In this document: positions 1-11,950 of the stretch, one piece after another
How positions within the stretch are numbered: position 1 is the stretch's first letter
Layout of the letters: the number at the start of each line of letters is the position of its first letter
Assembly (NCBI GenBank): GCA_030280995.1
Contig: JASXTE010000019.1
Coordinates: 8,233,501 to 8,297,500 of the forward strand
DNA length: 64,000 nucleotides
Reading direction: 5' to 3'
Origin: Hemileia vastatrix
Lineage: Eukaryota; Basidiomycota; Pucciniomycetes; Pucciniales; Zaghouaniaceae
Notes under the pieces: generated by a model
Told to the model about the DNA's origin: nothing
Databases searched by the model: none
Seen by the model: the letters and a program-made list of their open reading frames with translations, nothing else
Translations under genes and position numbers: made by a program

Positions 1-83
1 AATAATTAATAAAAATTATTAATAAAAAATTTTAATTTATTTCTTCAGTTGATTATATTATAATCCTGGTTTTAAATTATTTT

Positions 84-2126
84 TTGATTCTTGCTTTACC
101 TGAATTTAATCAACCATTTGATTTGTACACTGATGCCAGTTTCATTGGTCTTGGTGCTGCCCTCCATCAAAAACAAGTGATAAATGATAAAGTTTCAGAA
201 GTAGTAATTTGTTATATTTCAAGAACCTTGAGAAATAGTGAATTGAAATATGGTGCTACTCAATTAGAATGTTTAGCTGTAGTGTGGGCTCTAGAAAATC
301 TTCATTATTACCTAGATGACCAGAAATTTGAACTTGTCACTGACAGCAGTGCAGTTAAATCCCTTTTAAACTTGAAAACACCAAACAGACATATGTTCAG
401 ATGGCAGTTTGCTGTTCAAGAATACAGAGGGAGAATGACAATTATTCATAGGGCTGGTATTGTTCACTCAAATGTGGATATGTTATCTAGGTTACCTTTA
501 CCAAATAATGACTCTAATCCTGCTTATGATCCTGAGGATGAAATTATTCATATACATGGGATATATGTGGTTGATAGGGAGGAAGAGCTATTACAGCTTA
601 TTCTGGATTCATATGATAAGGACACTGACTTGAAAAAGTTATGCACCATATTAAATGATCCAAAGAATGCTTCAATACAAGCATTAATTAAAATCCTTCC
701 ACCAAAGTACCAGAAGGCTTTGGAAAAAGGTAAATTTTCAATTTATGAAGGATATCTATATTATAGGAGAAAGTTGAGTAATGTTATTGTTATTCCTCCT
801 TCTATGAGAGAAATCATCTTGAAAATTTTTCATGGTGACATATTAGCTGGACATTTTGATCTTGAAAAAACAATGATCAGAATTAAGAACACTGCTTGGT
901 GGGTTAATATGTCTGAAGACACAAAATTATATGTTGAGTCTTGTGATTCTTGCCAAAAATCAAAAAGATTAACTGGTAAAAGAGCAGGATTAATGCAACA
1001 TATTGAACCTCCTGATGCACCATGGCAGATAATAAACATGGATTTTGTAACAGGATGACCTATTGCTGGTAAAGACAGTTATAACTCTTGTTGGGTTATT
1101 GTGGACAGATTCATAAAAATGTGTAAATTTATCCCTACCCACAAGGATGTTTCCACTAAAGAATTAGCTTTCTTATGGTGGTCTCATATGTTTAATACTG
1201 CTGGTTTTCCTAAAGCCATAATCTCTGACAGGGACCCTAAATTTACTTCTGAATTTTGGATGTCTCTGATGAATGTTTGTGGTTGTGATCTGAAAATTTC
1301 TACTGCCCATCATCCACAGACTGATGGCTTAGCTGAAAGAGTGATTCAGACTTTAGAGGACATGATTAGAAGGTATTGTGCCTTTGGCCTTGAGTATAAA
1401 GATAATTACAGATTCACTCATGATTGGGTTACCTTACTTCCTGGGTTGAAATTTGCTTATAATAGCACTGTTCATTCTGTTACTCAAAGAAAGCCTTTTG
1501 AGCTATGGCTTGGATATGTTCCAAATACTCCTGCCCAAACTCTCAATAACAAAATACCTAAATTGGATATACATCTTGGTGTAAAGTCGTTTCTTCAAAT
1601 GAAACAACTATGCAGAAATCATGCTCAACAATGTATTGAAAAATCATTTGAATATGAGAAGAAGAGATGGGACAAATCCCATAAAGAATACACTTTAAAA
1701 AAGGGTGATGAAGTGTTGATTTCTACAGTCCACTTCAACTTACAAGGTAATAACAAATTGAAAGATCCATTTGTTGGTCCATTTGTTGTCAGAAGAATGA
1801 TTGGAGATAATGCAGTTGAGGTTATTTTGTATTCTCCATATGACAGAAAACATCCTGTTTTTCCAATATCTCTTCTGAAACCTTACACATCCAATAGTGA
1901 TTTATTTCCAAAAAGTAGAGGAAGACCAAAGGAAACCCCAAATGAAATCACTGAAACAGCAGAAATTGAAAAAATTCTAAATGACAGAATAGTCACTGCT
2001 GAAAAAGGTACAGAATACTTATTGAGATTCAAGAATAAATCATCTTAATATGATTCTTGGATACCTGGGAAGGAGATATCAAATCTTCCTACTCTACTAA
2101 AAAAGTATAAAAAGAATAAATCATAG
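84..2126 (+). pseudogene. Ty3/gypsy chromovirus pol, C-terminal part (RNase H, integrase, chromodomain), two nonsense codons
   Basis: Reading in one frame gives, in order: RNase H with the YTDAS motif (about 129-500), the integrase HHCC zinc finger (GHFDLEK followed by CDSCQ, about 850-960), the integrase core with MDFVTG, ISDRDPKF and a glutamate in TDGLAERV, and a chromodomain-like tail (EIEKILNDR, then a DSWIP box) ending at a TAG at 2124-2126. Two in-frame stops break it: TGA at 1056-1058, just after MDFVTG, and TAA at 2046-2048 inside the chromodomain. The TGA could be CpG deamination of CGA; that is inference. Reverse transcriptase and everything upstream lie outside the window, and bases 1-83 have in-frame stops and no recognisable domain. 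Chromodomains of this kind target integration to heterochromatin in fungal chromoviruses. Confidence 0.9.
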
Positions 2127-2159
2127 CATTTTTTTTATTGTTTTTTTAGAGTGCGGGAG

Positions 2160-2777
2160 TGTCAGCCAGGCTACTAGACTTAACCGGTAAAATAATTGAT
2201 TATTTTACTGAGTTGAAGCCACGCCCCTTCTTCTTACTAATAATTAATTATCTACTTAATTATTACTTACAATTAACTAGTTAAGTACAATATGTAGTAT
2301 AATTAATTAATGTAAATAAAATGTCCCCTACAATTTTACTCCCTAACACCGTGCTCAATAGTATAAGTCAATGGGAATAAAATTTAATAAAAAAATTATA
2401 ATAAAAAAACTTTAAAACAATTATATTACCTCAGTGAGAGATCTGGAATCCCATGAAATTAATATAATTAATTAATTATTGTGTAATTAATTGTGACAGT
2501 CCAAGGAGCTCAAACTTTATTGCTAATAAATTTGATGCCCTTGTGGATGTACCAGTTTATTTATTTCTTATGTCATATATGTACTCCTTTTAGTCATTCT
2601 TTTTCTCACATTCTTACTGTATATGGTGTAAATTCCGTATATTTTATTCCCTCATGTTTTGCCTATAAAAGGCCTCTTACTTTGTGCTTTTCAGAACATT
2701 CATTCATCACTTACTTTATTATTACAATTACAATACAACACTGATTTCTATATTTTATAACTTTTGTATTTACAACA
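2160..2777 (+). repeat. 3' LTR of the chromovirus element (618 bp)
   Basis: It begins TGTCAGCC and ends TTACAACA, the usual TG...CA LTR termini. A purine-rich tract (AGAGTGCGGGAG, 2148-2159) directly precedes it and would act as the polypurine tract. It sits 33 bp after the last pol stop. The partner 5' LTR is outside the window, so age and target duplication cannot be judged. Confidence 0.8.
2664..2670 (+). promoter_or_regulatory. TATA box in LTR
   Basis: TATAAAA lies about 110 bp before the LTR end in an otherwise AT-rich LTR, flanked by GC bases (GCC on the left, GGCC on the right). The position suits transcription start in the R region. No other promoter element is recognised. Confidence 0.45.
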
Positions 2778-3326
2778 GCGTAATTCTAATCTATAATCTA
2801 TACTAATATTTTAAAAAAACTACCTCTTATATTTCAGTAAATTAATAAAATTGATTTAGAAATATGTACCTCTTGTTGAGAAACCATTAAAACCCTTAAA
2901 TACCCCGTAAAAACCTCAAACCAATCTTCTAGACCAAAAGTACCCCTTGACAGTTATGGGTGTGTAATTTGCTAAAGGATTTTATGGGGAAGATGTAGAG
3001 GTTATTTTAAATTGCAGCAATAGCACTGCAATTTTTATTGGTCATGACAGACCATCAAACAAAGATATAAGAAATTAAACAAGGGAATTTTATTTCATTA
3101 ATTAACTCATTTAAAAAAATATCTAAAATTGGTCTGGATTCCGGGAAGTAAACAAATAGCCAATCACATAGAAAAAAGTTTAAACAGAATCAATATGATT
3201 GATGTTATCAAATATTTGTGTCTATTCTTGAGATTTACAGTATTATTTTTTTCTTTTATTTATCATTATTTTCTTCTATTTTTTTCTTTAATATAAAAAA
3301 TATGGTCATTATTGTAAGGAGGTTTG
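2778..3326. other. Gene-free AT-rich stretch
   Basis: I see no coding potential beyond chance and no recognisable repeat boundary. It is AT-rich flank between the chromovirus LTR and a dispersed repeat. Confidence 0.5.
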
Positions 3327-3416
3327 TTGTGACATATGAATAGGGACATATTCAAATTAGGTTAGGGTAAAATAATTCCAGTATGTATATAGTTAGTATG
3401 ATGAATCCAGTCAGTC

Positions 3417-3558
3417 TCTATCCATTCTAGAGTAGAGACTGACAAGACTTACCTGGTCTATTGCAGGTTTCTGATTAATAATTTAGTAATAGTCTATCCA
3501 TTCTATAGTAGAGACTGACAAGACTTAGCTGTTCTATTGAAGGTTGTTGCTTAATAAT
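3417..3558. repeat. Degenerate tandem duplication of about 66 bp
   Basis: Two copies of a segment starting TCTATCCATTCTA and ending TTAATAAT (about 3417-3482 and 3493-3558), offset by 76 bp. They differ by a handful of substitutions. They lie at the left side of the dispersed repeat described next. Confidence 0.7.
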
Positions 3559-3589
3559 ATGCATGCCAAGTGGTGAAAATGCCTGGATT

Positions 3590-4170
3590 GCATGTTTTAT
3601 GCATTCAGACAGGTGGAAGGCACTTGGATTTGGTATTTTATGCATTTTTAGTGGTGGTAAAGGTGGAATTGGGCAGATTAGTGGGGTCTGTGGGTACATA
3701 CTGGATAAGGCAATTTGGGAAAAGTCTATTTGTCATACAAACATTTGATAATTATATCAGTGTTTCTCACTCTGTTTTCACTGTTTTTGGGCCACAGTTG
3801 TCTGTGTTTGTTGGGAGGTTAGTTCTTCATTTACTTCAGCTCTTGTAACTGGTATCTGAGGTGTATCTTTTCAACCTGCATCAAGTATTATTTCTGTTTT
3901 CTGTGCAACAAGTGCACCACGTTTTGGCTTCTGGTGTGGATCTTTCTGCATTTCAGGTTTGCTTTCTTTGTAGTCTATCTGAGCTACTGTCATGAAATGT
4001 TAAGCAGCCAAGAAGTGTGTTGGAAGGATTATTGTAACAGTCTTCAATTCACTTTAGAAAGTAAATCTCACCTGGTATTTTTCAGAGGGATAGAAGTTTT
4101 TACTCAAGTTTTTCTACAACTCCCTTGGTCTAAGCCTATAGCTAGTACTATATGATTGTCTACATTGGAC
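3590..4170 (+). repeat. Dispersed repeat R1, copy 1
   Basis: This stretch is similar over several hundred bases to the reverse complement of 14628-15073 continued at 27031-27130. The other copy is therefore split by the E1 retrotransposon. Shared blocks include GGCCACA.TTG (3791) and TAGCTAGTACTATA (4139). Homology on this side stops at a GTCTACA end near 4165. No protein domain is seen. It could be a solo LTR (TG at 14628 on the other copy), but I could not find both ends. Confidence 0.65.
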
Positions 4171-4260
4171 CTGAGAAAAACAAATTTCTAATCCCTAATT
4201 GTGGATCTGCTAATGTTGATACACCCTATTAACTTCTAGATGAAATTAATAAATAAAATA

Positions 4261-4672
4261 CCACTTTTTTTTTAAAAAAAAAAAAGAAAAAAAAAGAAAA
4301 ATTCTATGAAATTTAATTTAATTTAATTTATTTTTTTTCTTGTTCTTGTTCAATTTAAATTTAACTTTTTTTTCATGTTCAATTAAATAATTTTTCAAAT
4401 TTTTTAATTTAATTTTTTTTTGTTACATGTTCAAATTTAATTTTTTTTTTTTTTTTTTTTTTCATGTTCAATTTATTTTTATTTTTATTTTTATTTTTTT
4501 TGTTACATGTTCAAATTTAATTTTTTTTTTTTTTTTTTTTTCATGTTCAATTTATTTTTATTTTTATTTTTTTTTTTCATGTTCAAATTTAATTTTTTTT
4601 ATTTTATTTTTTATTTTATTTATTTATTTATTTATTTATTTTTTTTTTTTTCATGTTCAATTTAAATTTTGT
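4261..4672. repeat. Poly-T / ATTTT low-complexity tract
   Basis: Long T runs alternate with a recurring CATGTTCAATTTA or ACATGTTCAAATTTAA unit, at least six times. This is a degenerate tandem repeat of about 50-70 bp whose spacers are T-runs. It is not coding. Confidence 0.7.
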
Positions 4673-5685
4673 TTTATTCCCTGATGAGGGAATCAAAACC
4701 ATAGATGAAGATGATACATCAATCCAAATAAAAGATTTCATAACTTCAATCACCCCCTTCTGCCTCCCCTCTCTCTCTCTCTCCCCCCCCCCCCCCCCCC
4801 TGTCACTCTTAATCTCTCTCTCTCTAATTTATTATCCATTTTCATATTCATCAACCAACCAACCAACTCCTTTCTCTTTCCTCATCAACCACCAATGACC
4901 AATTCAACTCATATATACCTTTTCAAGGATCAAAGTCCCACAATAAAACATGTCACAATGCAAGATCCTACATCCTATCTTATTCTTATCCTTATTCTTA
5001 TCGCAAGACATCAAGTGACATAATATAAAACATGACATAATGCAGGTCCCTCCCTCCCTCCCTCCCTTCCTCCCCAATGTGACATAATAGTAAAAGACTC
5101 ACCCTCACATTTTAAGTGCAAGAGATAAAAAAACCCAAAAAAAGTGCCAACATGACACACTTTAGCTTATCTTGTTCCCTTACAGCAAGCAACCAGAGCA
5201 AAACTGCGTCACATTTCAGTTTTTGGGTGTGTTCATGTCCCCTTGCCATAAAAAGGGGATAAAGTGTGCAAGATCCCATGTGATGTCATGGTTTGTGTGT
5301 AGGACATGGATACCCAAAACATAAACATGACACAGCTTTGTCCCCAATAACTATAACACATACTCACACACTATTACACCTAAAATAACTTTTATGATTA
5401 CACACACAGCGTTTATCTAAATACTACTATATATAAATATACTTATCCATTCCAATTTAAATATATATATATTTGTATTTATGTATACGTTTCTTCATGT
5501 CTTCATTTCCATAAATAAAAAATAAAAATATAAAAATCATGAGATAGTCGAAAGCATTTTAAGAAATCTTATCACAACATTTTTCCCTTTCTATAAAAAT
5601 TGTTATTATAAAACATCACCCCCAGCAACATATTCAAATTCACATCAATATTAAACCCCACCCATCCGTTAGATCATCAAACACC

Positions 5686-5717
<32 letters not shown>

Positions 5718-5863
5718 ACCAATCCAATGTTCGTATGGCCCCACAGATCAATGAAAATAATAAACCAATAAAACATGATTAGTACCTTGATTATATATAT
5801 ATATATATGCCGCTCCTCACAGCTTTTTCATGCAAATAACGCTCGTCATAGTTTGATTACTAA
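4673..5863. other. Intergenic region with microsatellites; no gene recognised
   Basis: It contains a CT repeat running into an uninterrupted C run of about 18 ending at 4800, a CCCT repeat near 5048-5070, an A run of about 30 near 5685-5714, and a TA repeat near 5793-5808. The GTGACATAATA/ACATGACA words recur between 4950 and 5340. It would hold the 3' UTR and terminator of the DUG2-like gene on the minus strand. No open frame with a recognisable domain was found. Confidence 0.5.
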
Positions 5864-8800
5864 TCAATGATAGTAAAAAATAAAAAAGTGACGAACCTCC
5901 AAATTTATCATTCGAATTCTTTCATTTGGCAAATGAGCATTATCTGAACCTGAGCCCATCGGTAAATGGATAGACTGCACTCCAACTAACAAAGCCATCA
6001 TTCCAGTAACCATTACGAGATATCAATAGTACCCAAATCAAACCAAATAAATAAAAAAAATCAGTGAATGTTTATCGAAAAATGCTTATAGCAAGACAAA
6101 TGAAATTCCATGTATGTATGAAATGTTATCTCACACTCTTGCTCCAAAATTGGTATACTGGGAATTGATCCACCTTCTCGAATCCATAAAGGCTCAATGC
6201 CCCATTCAGCTTCCACACACTCAGCCATCACTTTTGAAAGATTGCTATTTGGATCACCTAACCACCAATCTGCAACTTGATTAATTCCGATCTTCAAAGA
6301 AACAATTCAATAAAGGGTTATAATATAGTCATAAAAGTACAATAATAGTTTATGAGTGGCTATGGAAGGGAGACAAACATCTAACCGATTACTACTTTCA
6401 AGCTCACGGAAGCGAGTATGTAAATAATCCTCAAATTGCTGCTGGATAATTTCTAGATTTTGATCGGGGACAATTCGAATTGAAACTGAAGCCTGGGTGG
6501 AGCTAGGTATGACGGTAGAATGAGCTGGTCCTGTAACGTCGATTTTGTGAATGCTGAGTGTGGGTTCTCTCCATCTGGTAGAAAGCCAGTTACAAAAAAA
6601 AAAGAAAAAAAGAAAAAAAAAAACAACAACAGTTAGCTTCGGTAGGATTATAACACGAAATAGTAGGATTAGTGAGCAAGATTTACTTGGTTATTAGATG
6701 AGTTTTAGGATTGGTTATATGAGATGTCTTCAGTAAATGCGTACAGCCGTGGCTATATGTTTGACACAAGATTTGTGAATTCAAGTCAAAAAATAAATAT
6801 ATCAGTTTAGTATAAACAAAGAAAGGAAGGACGCAAAAACTAGCATAACAAATTCCTTTTGTAACAAACTAAAAGATCTAAATAACATACCGATCAATGA
6901 TCCGATCGTAAAGTTGACTTTCGCAATCGTTGATTGGTCGCACATGATCATAAAACCCAGGAACTTTGATCCTTGACCTGTTTCGGTCTTCTGGTCCTTG
7001 GCCGTTGTCAATTAAAGAGTTTAATAATCGCACAAGATCAACCACTGGTTCATGAACGGCACCGCCTTGCATCCCAGAATGTAGATCTGGATTAGAACTC
7101 GTGATCTTTTGAAAAAAAAAAAAATAGAAAAAGAAAGTTTTAAAAAATGTGAGAAAGATTATTTGAATCGCAATTCATGGGAAAGCACAAAAGCCGACTT
7201 TGACAGATGCATGAATTACACCTCTTAAGCCAAAATTCATACATGGAGTCTCCTCTCCTAACCAGTATGAGTTGCTGAAATTGAAATAAAAATAACACGT
7301 GTAGAGGAAACAATATAGTCCAAAGTAAGCAATGGCTAATGGTTGGAGGTGTATAAACCTCGTTTAACTTTCATTAGCAGTAAAAACTTACCTAACTAAT
7401 ATTACATCAATCTTGCCGATAGCTTCCTGTATAGACATCACGATATAGATGTAACCTAAGTACACTTTCATATAACGCTAGAAAACTTTACAGTTGGAAT
7501 TCAAGGTGAAAAAGATGACATGACTTACTTTATAATTGCGTACTGCTGTTTGAAATCCGGCGCTTCCAGATTCTTCTTCACCTTCAACAATCATTACCAC
7601 ATCTACATCTAGCGCCCTTTGTTCTAGCAAACTATTGACAGCACAGGCTACAGCTAACGTTGGGCCCTGGCAATCAAATTATCATAAAATTAAAGAAAAC
7701 CTTGGATCAACTTAAAAATTATTCCAACCTACTTTATTGTCAGAGACTCCACGCCCATAAAGCCAACCATTCAAACCATTAACCGCAAAGGGTGAAGTTC
7801 CATTCCAATCCTTTGGATCGCCGGGCGGGACGACATCATAATGACCGTAATACAGAATTCTTTTTTTGGAACCTTCAGAAGCCTCATCCAGAGAGGATTT
7901 GCCAGTGAAAGTTGCCAAAACTAGAGGATTTCGAAGAGGGTCTCCAGGTATCTTTATAAAATATACAACTAATCAAACAATCATAAAGAGTGAAGCACAA
8001 GAGTTTTTTTTTTTTTTTTTTTACCAGTTTCGCATCAGCTCTGGAAACTCCCAAACCAGATCCCCCAGTCATCACACAACATATTAGTCTAGATATGACA
8101 TGAATATAGCTTAGAATGCTTACCCTAATCGCACCAGTGTTTTCTTGAGATATAGCGCGGCTTGACGGCAGTCCTCCCTGTAGCTTTCGTCACTACTAAT
8201 TGATCGGTATGAAACAAACTGATTTAAATGCCGAAACATTCTTCCTATTACACCCACAAATTAGGTCAACTGGTGATAATAAATGAAAGGAAAATAAAAC
8301 TTTTTTTCTTTTTTTCTTTTTTTTTTTGGGAGAGAGAAGAATGAAACAGGGGGAAGAGCTTGCCTTGTAGAAAGTCACTCGTACCATATTCACCGTCTAA
8401 AAATTCATCGAACGATTTTTTTTTATTTTCCTGATTATTGAGTAGCAAATCTTCAGGTTTTGCAATATCCCAGACCTACCAAAGTGTGAGGAGCAAAATA
8501 TGGGTTTACACATTTAAAAATCAACGAGAATATTGATAAATGGGAGAGTTTACCTTGATGGAATTGTCACTGCCACCAGTCAAAAGAAGTGTTTTGCCAC
8601 TTGGCAGCTTGGTAACAGTGGAAGCCAAAACACTACCCCTATGGCCAGTCCATTTCAAGCTTCTTTCAAATTTGGAGCTCCAGCGCTTGCAGAACCCAAG
8701 ATTTACAACAAATCAGTAAACTAGCGCTTGTGACTGTTACGTAGTCTGAAAACTCTAGCGCGAAGATGAAAAAAAAGAGAGAGAAACCTTACGTTTATGA

Positions 8801-10147
8801 CACCGTCAGCACAGCCTGAAAATAACAAATTCATCCTGTCTACTTCCTCATCTTCATCATCAAAAATGTTTTTTTCATACTCCACGACAGCTAATGTCAA
8901 TATATCTCGACCATCATAAGGATTAGCTGAAGCCGTAAGACTTTGGCCTTCAGCTCTCGATCCACCGCCCATGCCCTGATGAAATAGAGTTCGAATGCAA
9001 GTAAAGGTCTCCAAATCCCAAACTTTTATTAAACCATCCTGATAACCAGCAAATAAAGTTGAGGGAGAATGAAACGCCAACGCCAAAACGGCGCCAAGAT
9101 CTGTGGAGTCGGTTGAGCTGGTCACGGGGGTCAAAGTGTGGGGCAAAGATAAAGGTCTACGGGTGAATGGATCCAATGACCAGACCTTAATAGTAGAGTC
9201 GCCAGCTGAAAGAGTTGGACGTGGTGATCAATATGAGTTCAAAAGGCGAGGTTAAGAGTTGAGAAAGAATATTAAAAGGTGATCAAGAAAAACCCAATAA
9301 AAAGTAATGGGACGAACCGCCTGAAATGAGATGTGGCCTATTATTAAGGTTGATTGTTAAAAGACAGTACAAGTAGCCGAAATGAGCATATGAAATCACA
9401 TTTTGGTTATCTATGGTGATAGAGTCACTACTAGTAGATTGACAAGGAACAACTTGATCGCCATTCATGGAAGTGGAAGGCGCAGGTACGGGTTTCCTAG
9501 CGGCTCTAAGAAGCTCAGCTTGGGATAAAGAATCAAAGAATTTATGATGAAAAGGTGGGCGGTGAGAGGGAGGACTGAAGATAGCAGGATCATTGGAGAT
9601 ACTTTTAAGAAGCGGAGGACTTGTCAAGATGCAAGAGCGAGCATCATCAGAGGAATGAGAAGAAGGATGAGGTTGAGAAGGAAGATGGATCCACTGTAAA
9701 GAAGTGTCTTGGAATCCCAAATAAAGGGTTTCTAAAGATTCAGACCAAACCATGCTGAGGACATCACCACAGCTATGAGTGGGAGGATGAATGATCAAGA
9801 GCGCGCAGCCTAATTGAGCGGTGCTCCAAAGACGAACAGAATTATCACCACTAGAGGAGAAGAGCCAGCTATTTTTTGTAGACAAAGTGAGGGAGAGGAC
9901 TGAGGAAGAATGACCTGAGAGATGGGTGATTGGAAGAAAAGTAGTTAAAGACCAGACCTAGATCAATGAAGAGAAAGAAGGTTAAAAAGAAGGGCCAAAA
10001 AAGAGAGAAGAAAAGAAAAGACTTGACATGTATGCAGCCCAATTGGGATCCACCAAACACTCTTTTGAGGGCCACATCAGCAGCCAAGCAGAGGATAGAA
10101 TGGTTGTCATCACTTGAGAGTGTGGTCAGTAAGTTGAGGGCTGCCAT
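5864..10147 (-). CDS. DUG2: DUG2-like glutathione degradosome subunit (WD40 repeats + M20 peptidase domain), at least 16 exons
   Basis: In yeast, Dug2 with Dug3 hydrolyses the gamma-glutamyl bond of cytosolic glutathione. Exons read by eye: 10147-10028, 9957-9318, 9205-8793, 8685-8554, 8475-8364, 8244-8124, 8040-8025, 7951-7733, 7666-7529, 7426-7392, 7274-7199, 7105-6891, 6752-6687, 6574-6379, 6291-6135, 5985-5897. All phases join, giving about 915 codons (yeast Dug2 is about 880). The N-terminal half carries WD repeats (SSSGDNSVRLWS, AGYQDGLIKVWDL, LTGGSDNSIKVWD). The rest is M20: GHYDVVPP, GRGVSDNKG, EGEEESGS, NPDLHSG, DNAHLPNERI. The aspartate ligand of the ISDNYWLG motif in carnosinase-type M20 enzymes reads Asn here (SNSYWLG). 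The start at MAALNLL is the only in-frame ATG in exon 1. The C-terminus after NLE is uncertain (read-through stop at 5866-5864 or another exon). Intron 5 has a GC donor. No Dug1 or Dug3 partner is in the window. Confidence 0.88.
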
Positions 10148-10441
10148 TGAAGGAAGTGAAATCCAAAATTTTCTTATGCAGGAGAAGGCCTGCCTATGCA
10201 AAATCCATAATGCATACACACCCAACAGCTGTCACCTGTCAGCGCCCCGCCACCGGCGATTCCACGAGTGTTGGTTTCGTGTCTTTCTGGTGAGCTGAAA
10301 TCAATCACCAGTCTTCATTTGTACATACATACATCTCATTAGGCGGTATCAATGTTAACTGATCCTTAATTAGGTATCAGGATTTTTTTTCACTCTCTTG
10401 AACCTCTCAAATTAAGGGAAAGGGAATTTTCAATTCAATCT
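10148..10441. promoter_or_regulatory. Upstream region of DUG2, abutting retroelement E4
   Basis: The sequence from about 10230 to 10265 is GC-rich, unlike its surroundings, and may be the DUG2 promoter or 5' UTR. A TAGGTATCAG at 10371-10380 resembles an initiator-tRNA-Met primer binding site for the divergently oriented E4 element. If so, its 5' LTR would have to lie within or overlap this interval, but I cannot define one. Confidence 0.35.
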
Positions 10442-11487
10442 GTGGAGGACATTCCTCAGGATTTCAAAGATTCTAGTGAGGAAGAAGAAGGCAAGATACT
10501 ATACACAAGGCACCATCAGCCCCAGCTACCAACCCTTTGGACCAAAAACTCTGAACCTGGTCCAACTCCTTCATTGGAAGATTTCATGAAATTTTTAGTG
10601 AAATCAATTTCTAATCCTTCTCCTTTGGAGAGCTCTAAATTTAAAACTCCTTTGATGAAATCTCCAGATAAATTTGATGGAGAACATCCCAACAGATTAT
10701 ATCCTTTTTTGCAAACCTGGAAATTATTGTTCCATAATGACCCTCAAACCTTTAACACCAATTGCACCAAGGTAATGTATGCCTCATCATTCTTATCTGG
10801 GAAAGCATCACAATGGTTTGAACCATATTTACTCCTGCTTTCTTTGACAGAAAACCATTTACTCATTTATAATTGGGAGAAATTTGAAGATCAACTCTTT
10901 CCATTATTTGGGGACCCTAATGAGACCAATAACACAGAAATTGAATTAGATTTCCTTTGCATGAATGATAATGGGAAAGCTTCTGAGTATATCTCAAACT
11001 TCAGGGCTTTACAAACTTGAGTAGGCTGGACTGATGCAGCCTTAAAGTATCACTTCAAAAAGGGACTCCCTTTGAGGATTCTTGACCAATTAAATCTTCA
11101 TAGTCAAAAAATAACAACTTTAACAGACCTAATGGATAGGACCTTCAAAATGGACAGTGCTCATCAAGGCCATCTTTAACAAAGGTGTCATACCAATAAA
11201 TCTCACAGTTCAACCTTTATAATCGTGAACTTCTTCAAATCATCCTCAACCCACTCAATCATAATCTCAAACCAAACCCAATCATAAAGGTAAAGACAAA
11301 TCTTGACCCAAAAGCTCTACCCCAGGCTATATCAGTAAGGTATTGGATCCAAAAGGGCAATTAAAGGAAGCTGAGAAGAAAAGAAGAGCAGATAATGGGT
11401 TGTGTATGTATTGTGGGGGTAACCACAAGTTGTATGAATGTGCTAAATTGAAGGATAGAGAAGGTAATGGTTCTAAGTCAAAAAACT
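10442..11487 (+). pseudogene. E4 gag (capsid + zinc knuckle)
   Basis: The open part 10442-11020 contains a Tf1-type retrotransposon gag region (PDKFDGEHP, GKASQWFEPYL, WEKFEDQLFPLFGDPNE). It stops at TGA 11018-11020, and the same frame continues (WTDAALKYHFKKGLP...) to about 11170. A short zinc-knuckle-like motif, CMYCGGNHKLYEC, lies at about 11402-11440; it has one residue less than the usual CX2CX4HX4C spacing. No ATG is clear: the frame is open upstream towards 10380, so the true start is not determined. Confidence 0.8.
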
Positions 11488-11559
11488 AGTGAATAGTTTA
11501 CTTGTGTGCAAAGCAAACTATTTTATCTCTCTCAGTGCACAGAACCTCCATGTCCTAAG

Positions 11560-11950
11560 GACTGGAGCTGTCCTTAACCATTTGAGACTAATTCTTTTTA
11601 AGGAGGGTATTCCCTTCAGTTGTCTTATTGAATCTGGAGCTTCAATTTCATTTATCCGTTTATCTTTTGATGAAAAAACTTAAGCTGAAATTTGTAGAAA
11701 ATGATTGAATACCAATTATTTCTTGTCAAATAAGAGGAGCCCAAATACTGGGTTAGTAAGGAAGTTTTTTTGGGTTTTTACCTTTCCAAATTTTCCCTCC
11801 TTTGAGTGGGAATTAACAGTCTTGGATGCCCCAAGGATGGACAATACCATTCTTGGCCATGACTTTTTACAGCATTGGAATCCCAAAATTAATTGGTCAC
11901 AGGGATTGATCACCCCTCATTCTATGTATATTTCTGATTCATTAATGTAG
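11560..11950 (+). pseudogene. E4 aspartic protease remnant
   Basis: The stretch reads PFSCLIESGASISFI (retropepsin active site with Glu in place of the catalytic Asp of D-S/T-G) and, after a frame break, LDAPRMDNTILGHDFLQHWNP, the typical ILG.DFL...NP segment of Ty3 proteases. It is interrupted by stops at 11681 and 11704. Confidence 0.75.

Noticed and set aside
4427..4898. Phe-rich and Ser/Pro-rich open frames
   Set aside because: Translations of poly-T and CT/C-run low-complexity DNA.
9966..10298. Open frame of 110 codons on the + strand
   Set aside because: Lys/Arg-rich shadow of the DUG2 intron 1 and exon 1 on the minus strand.
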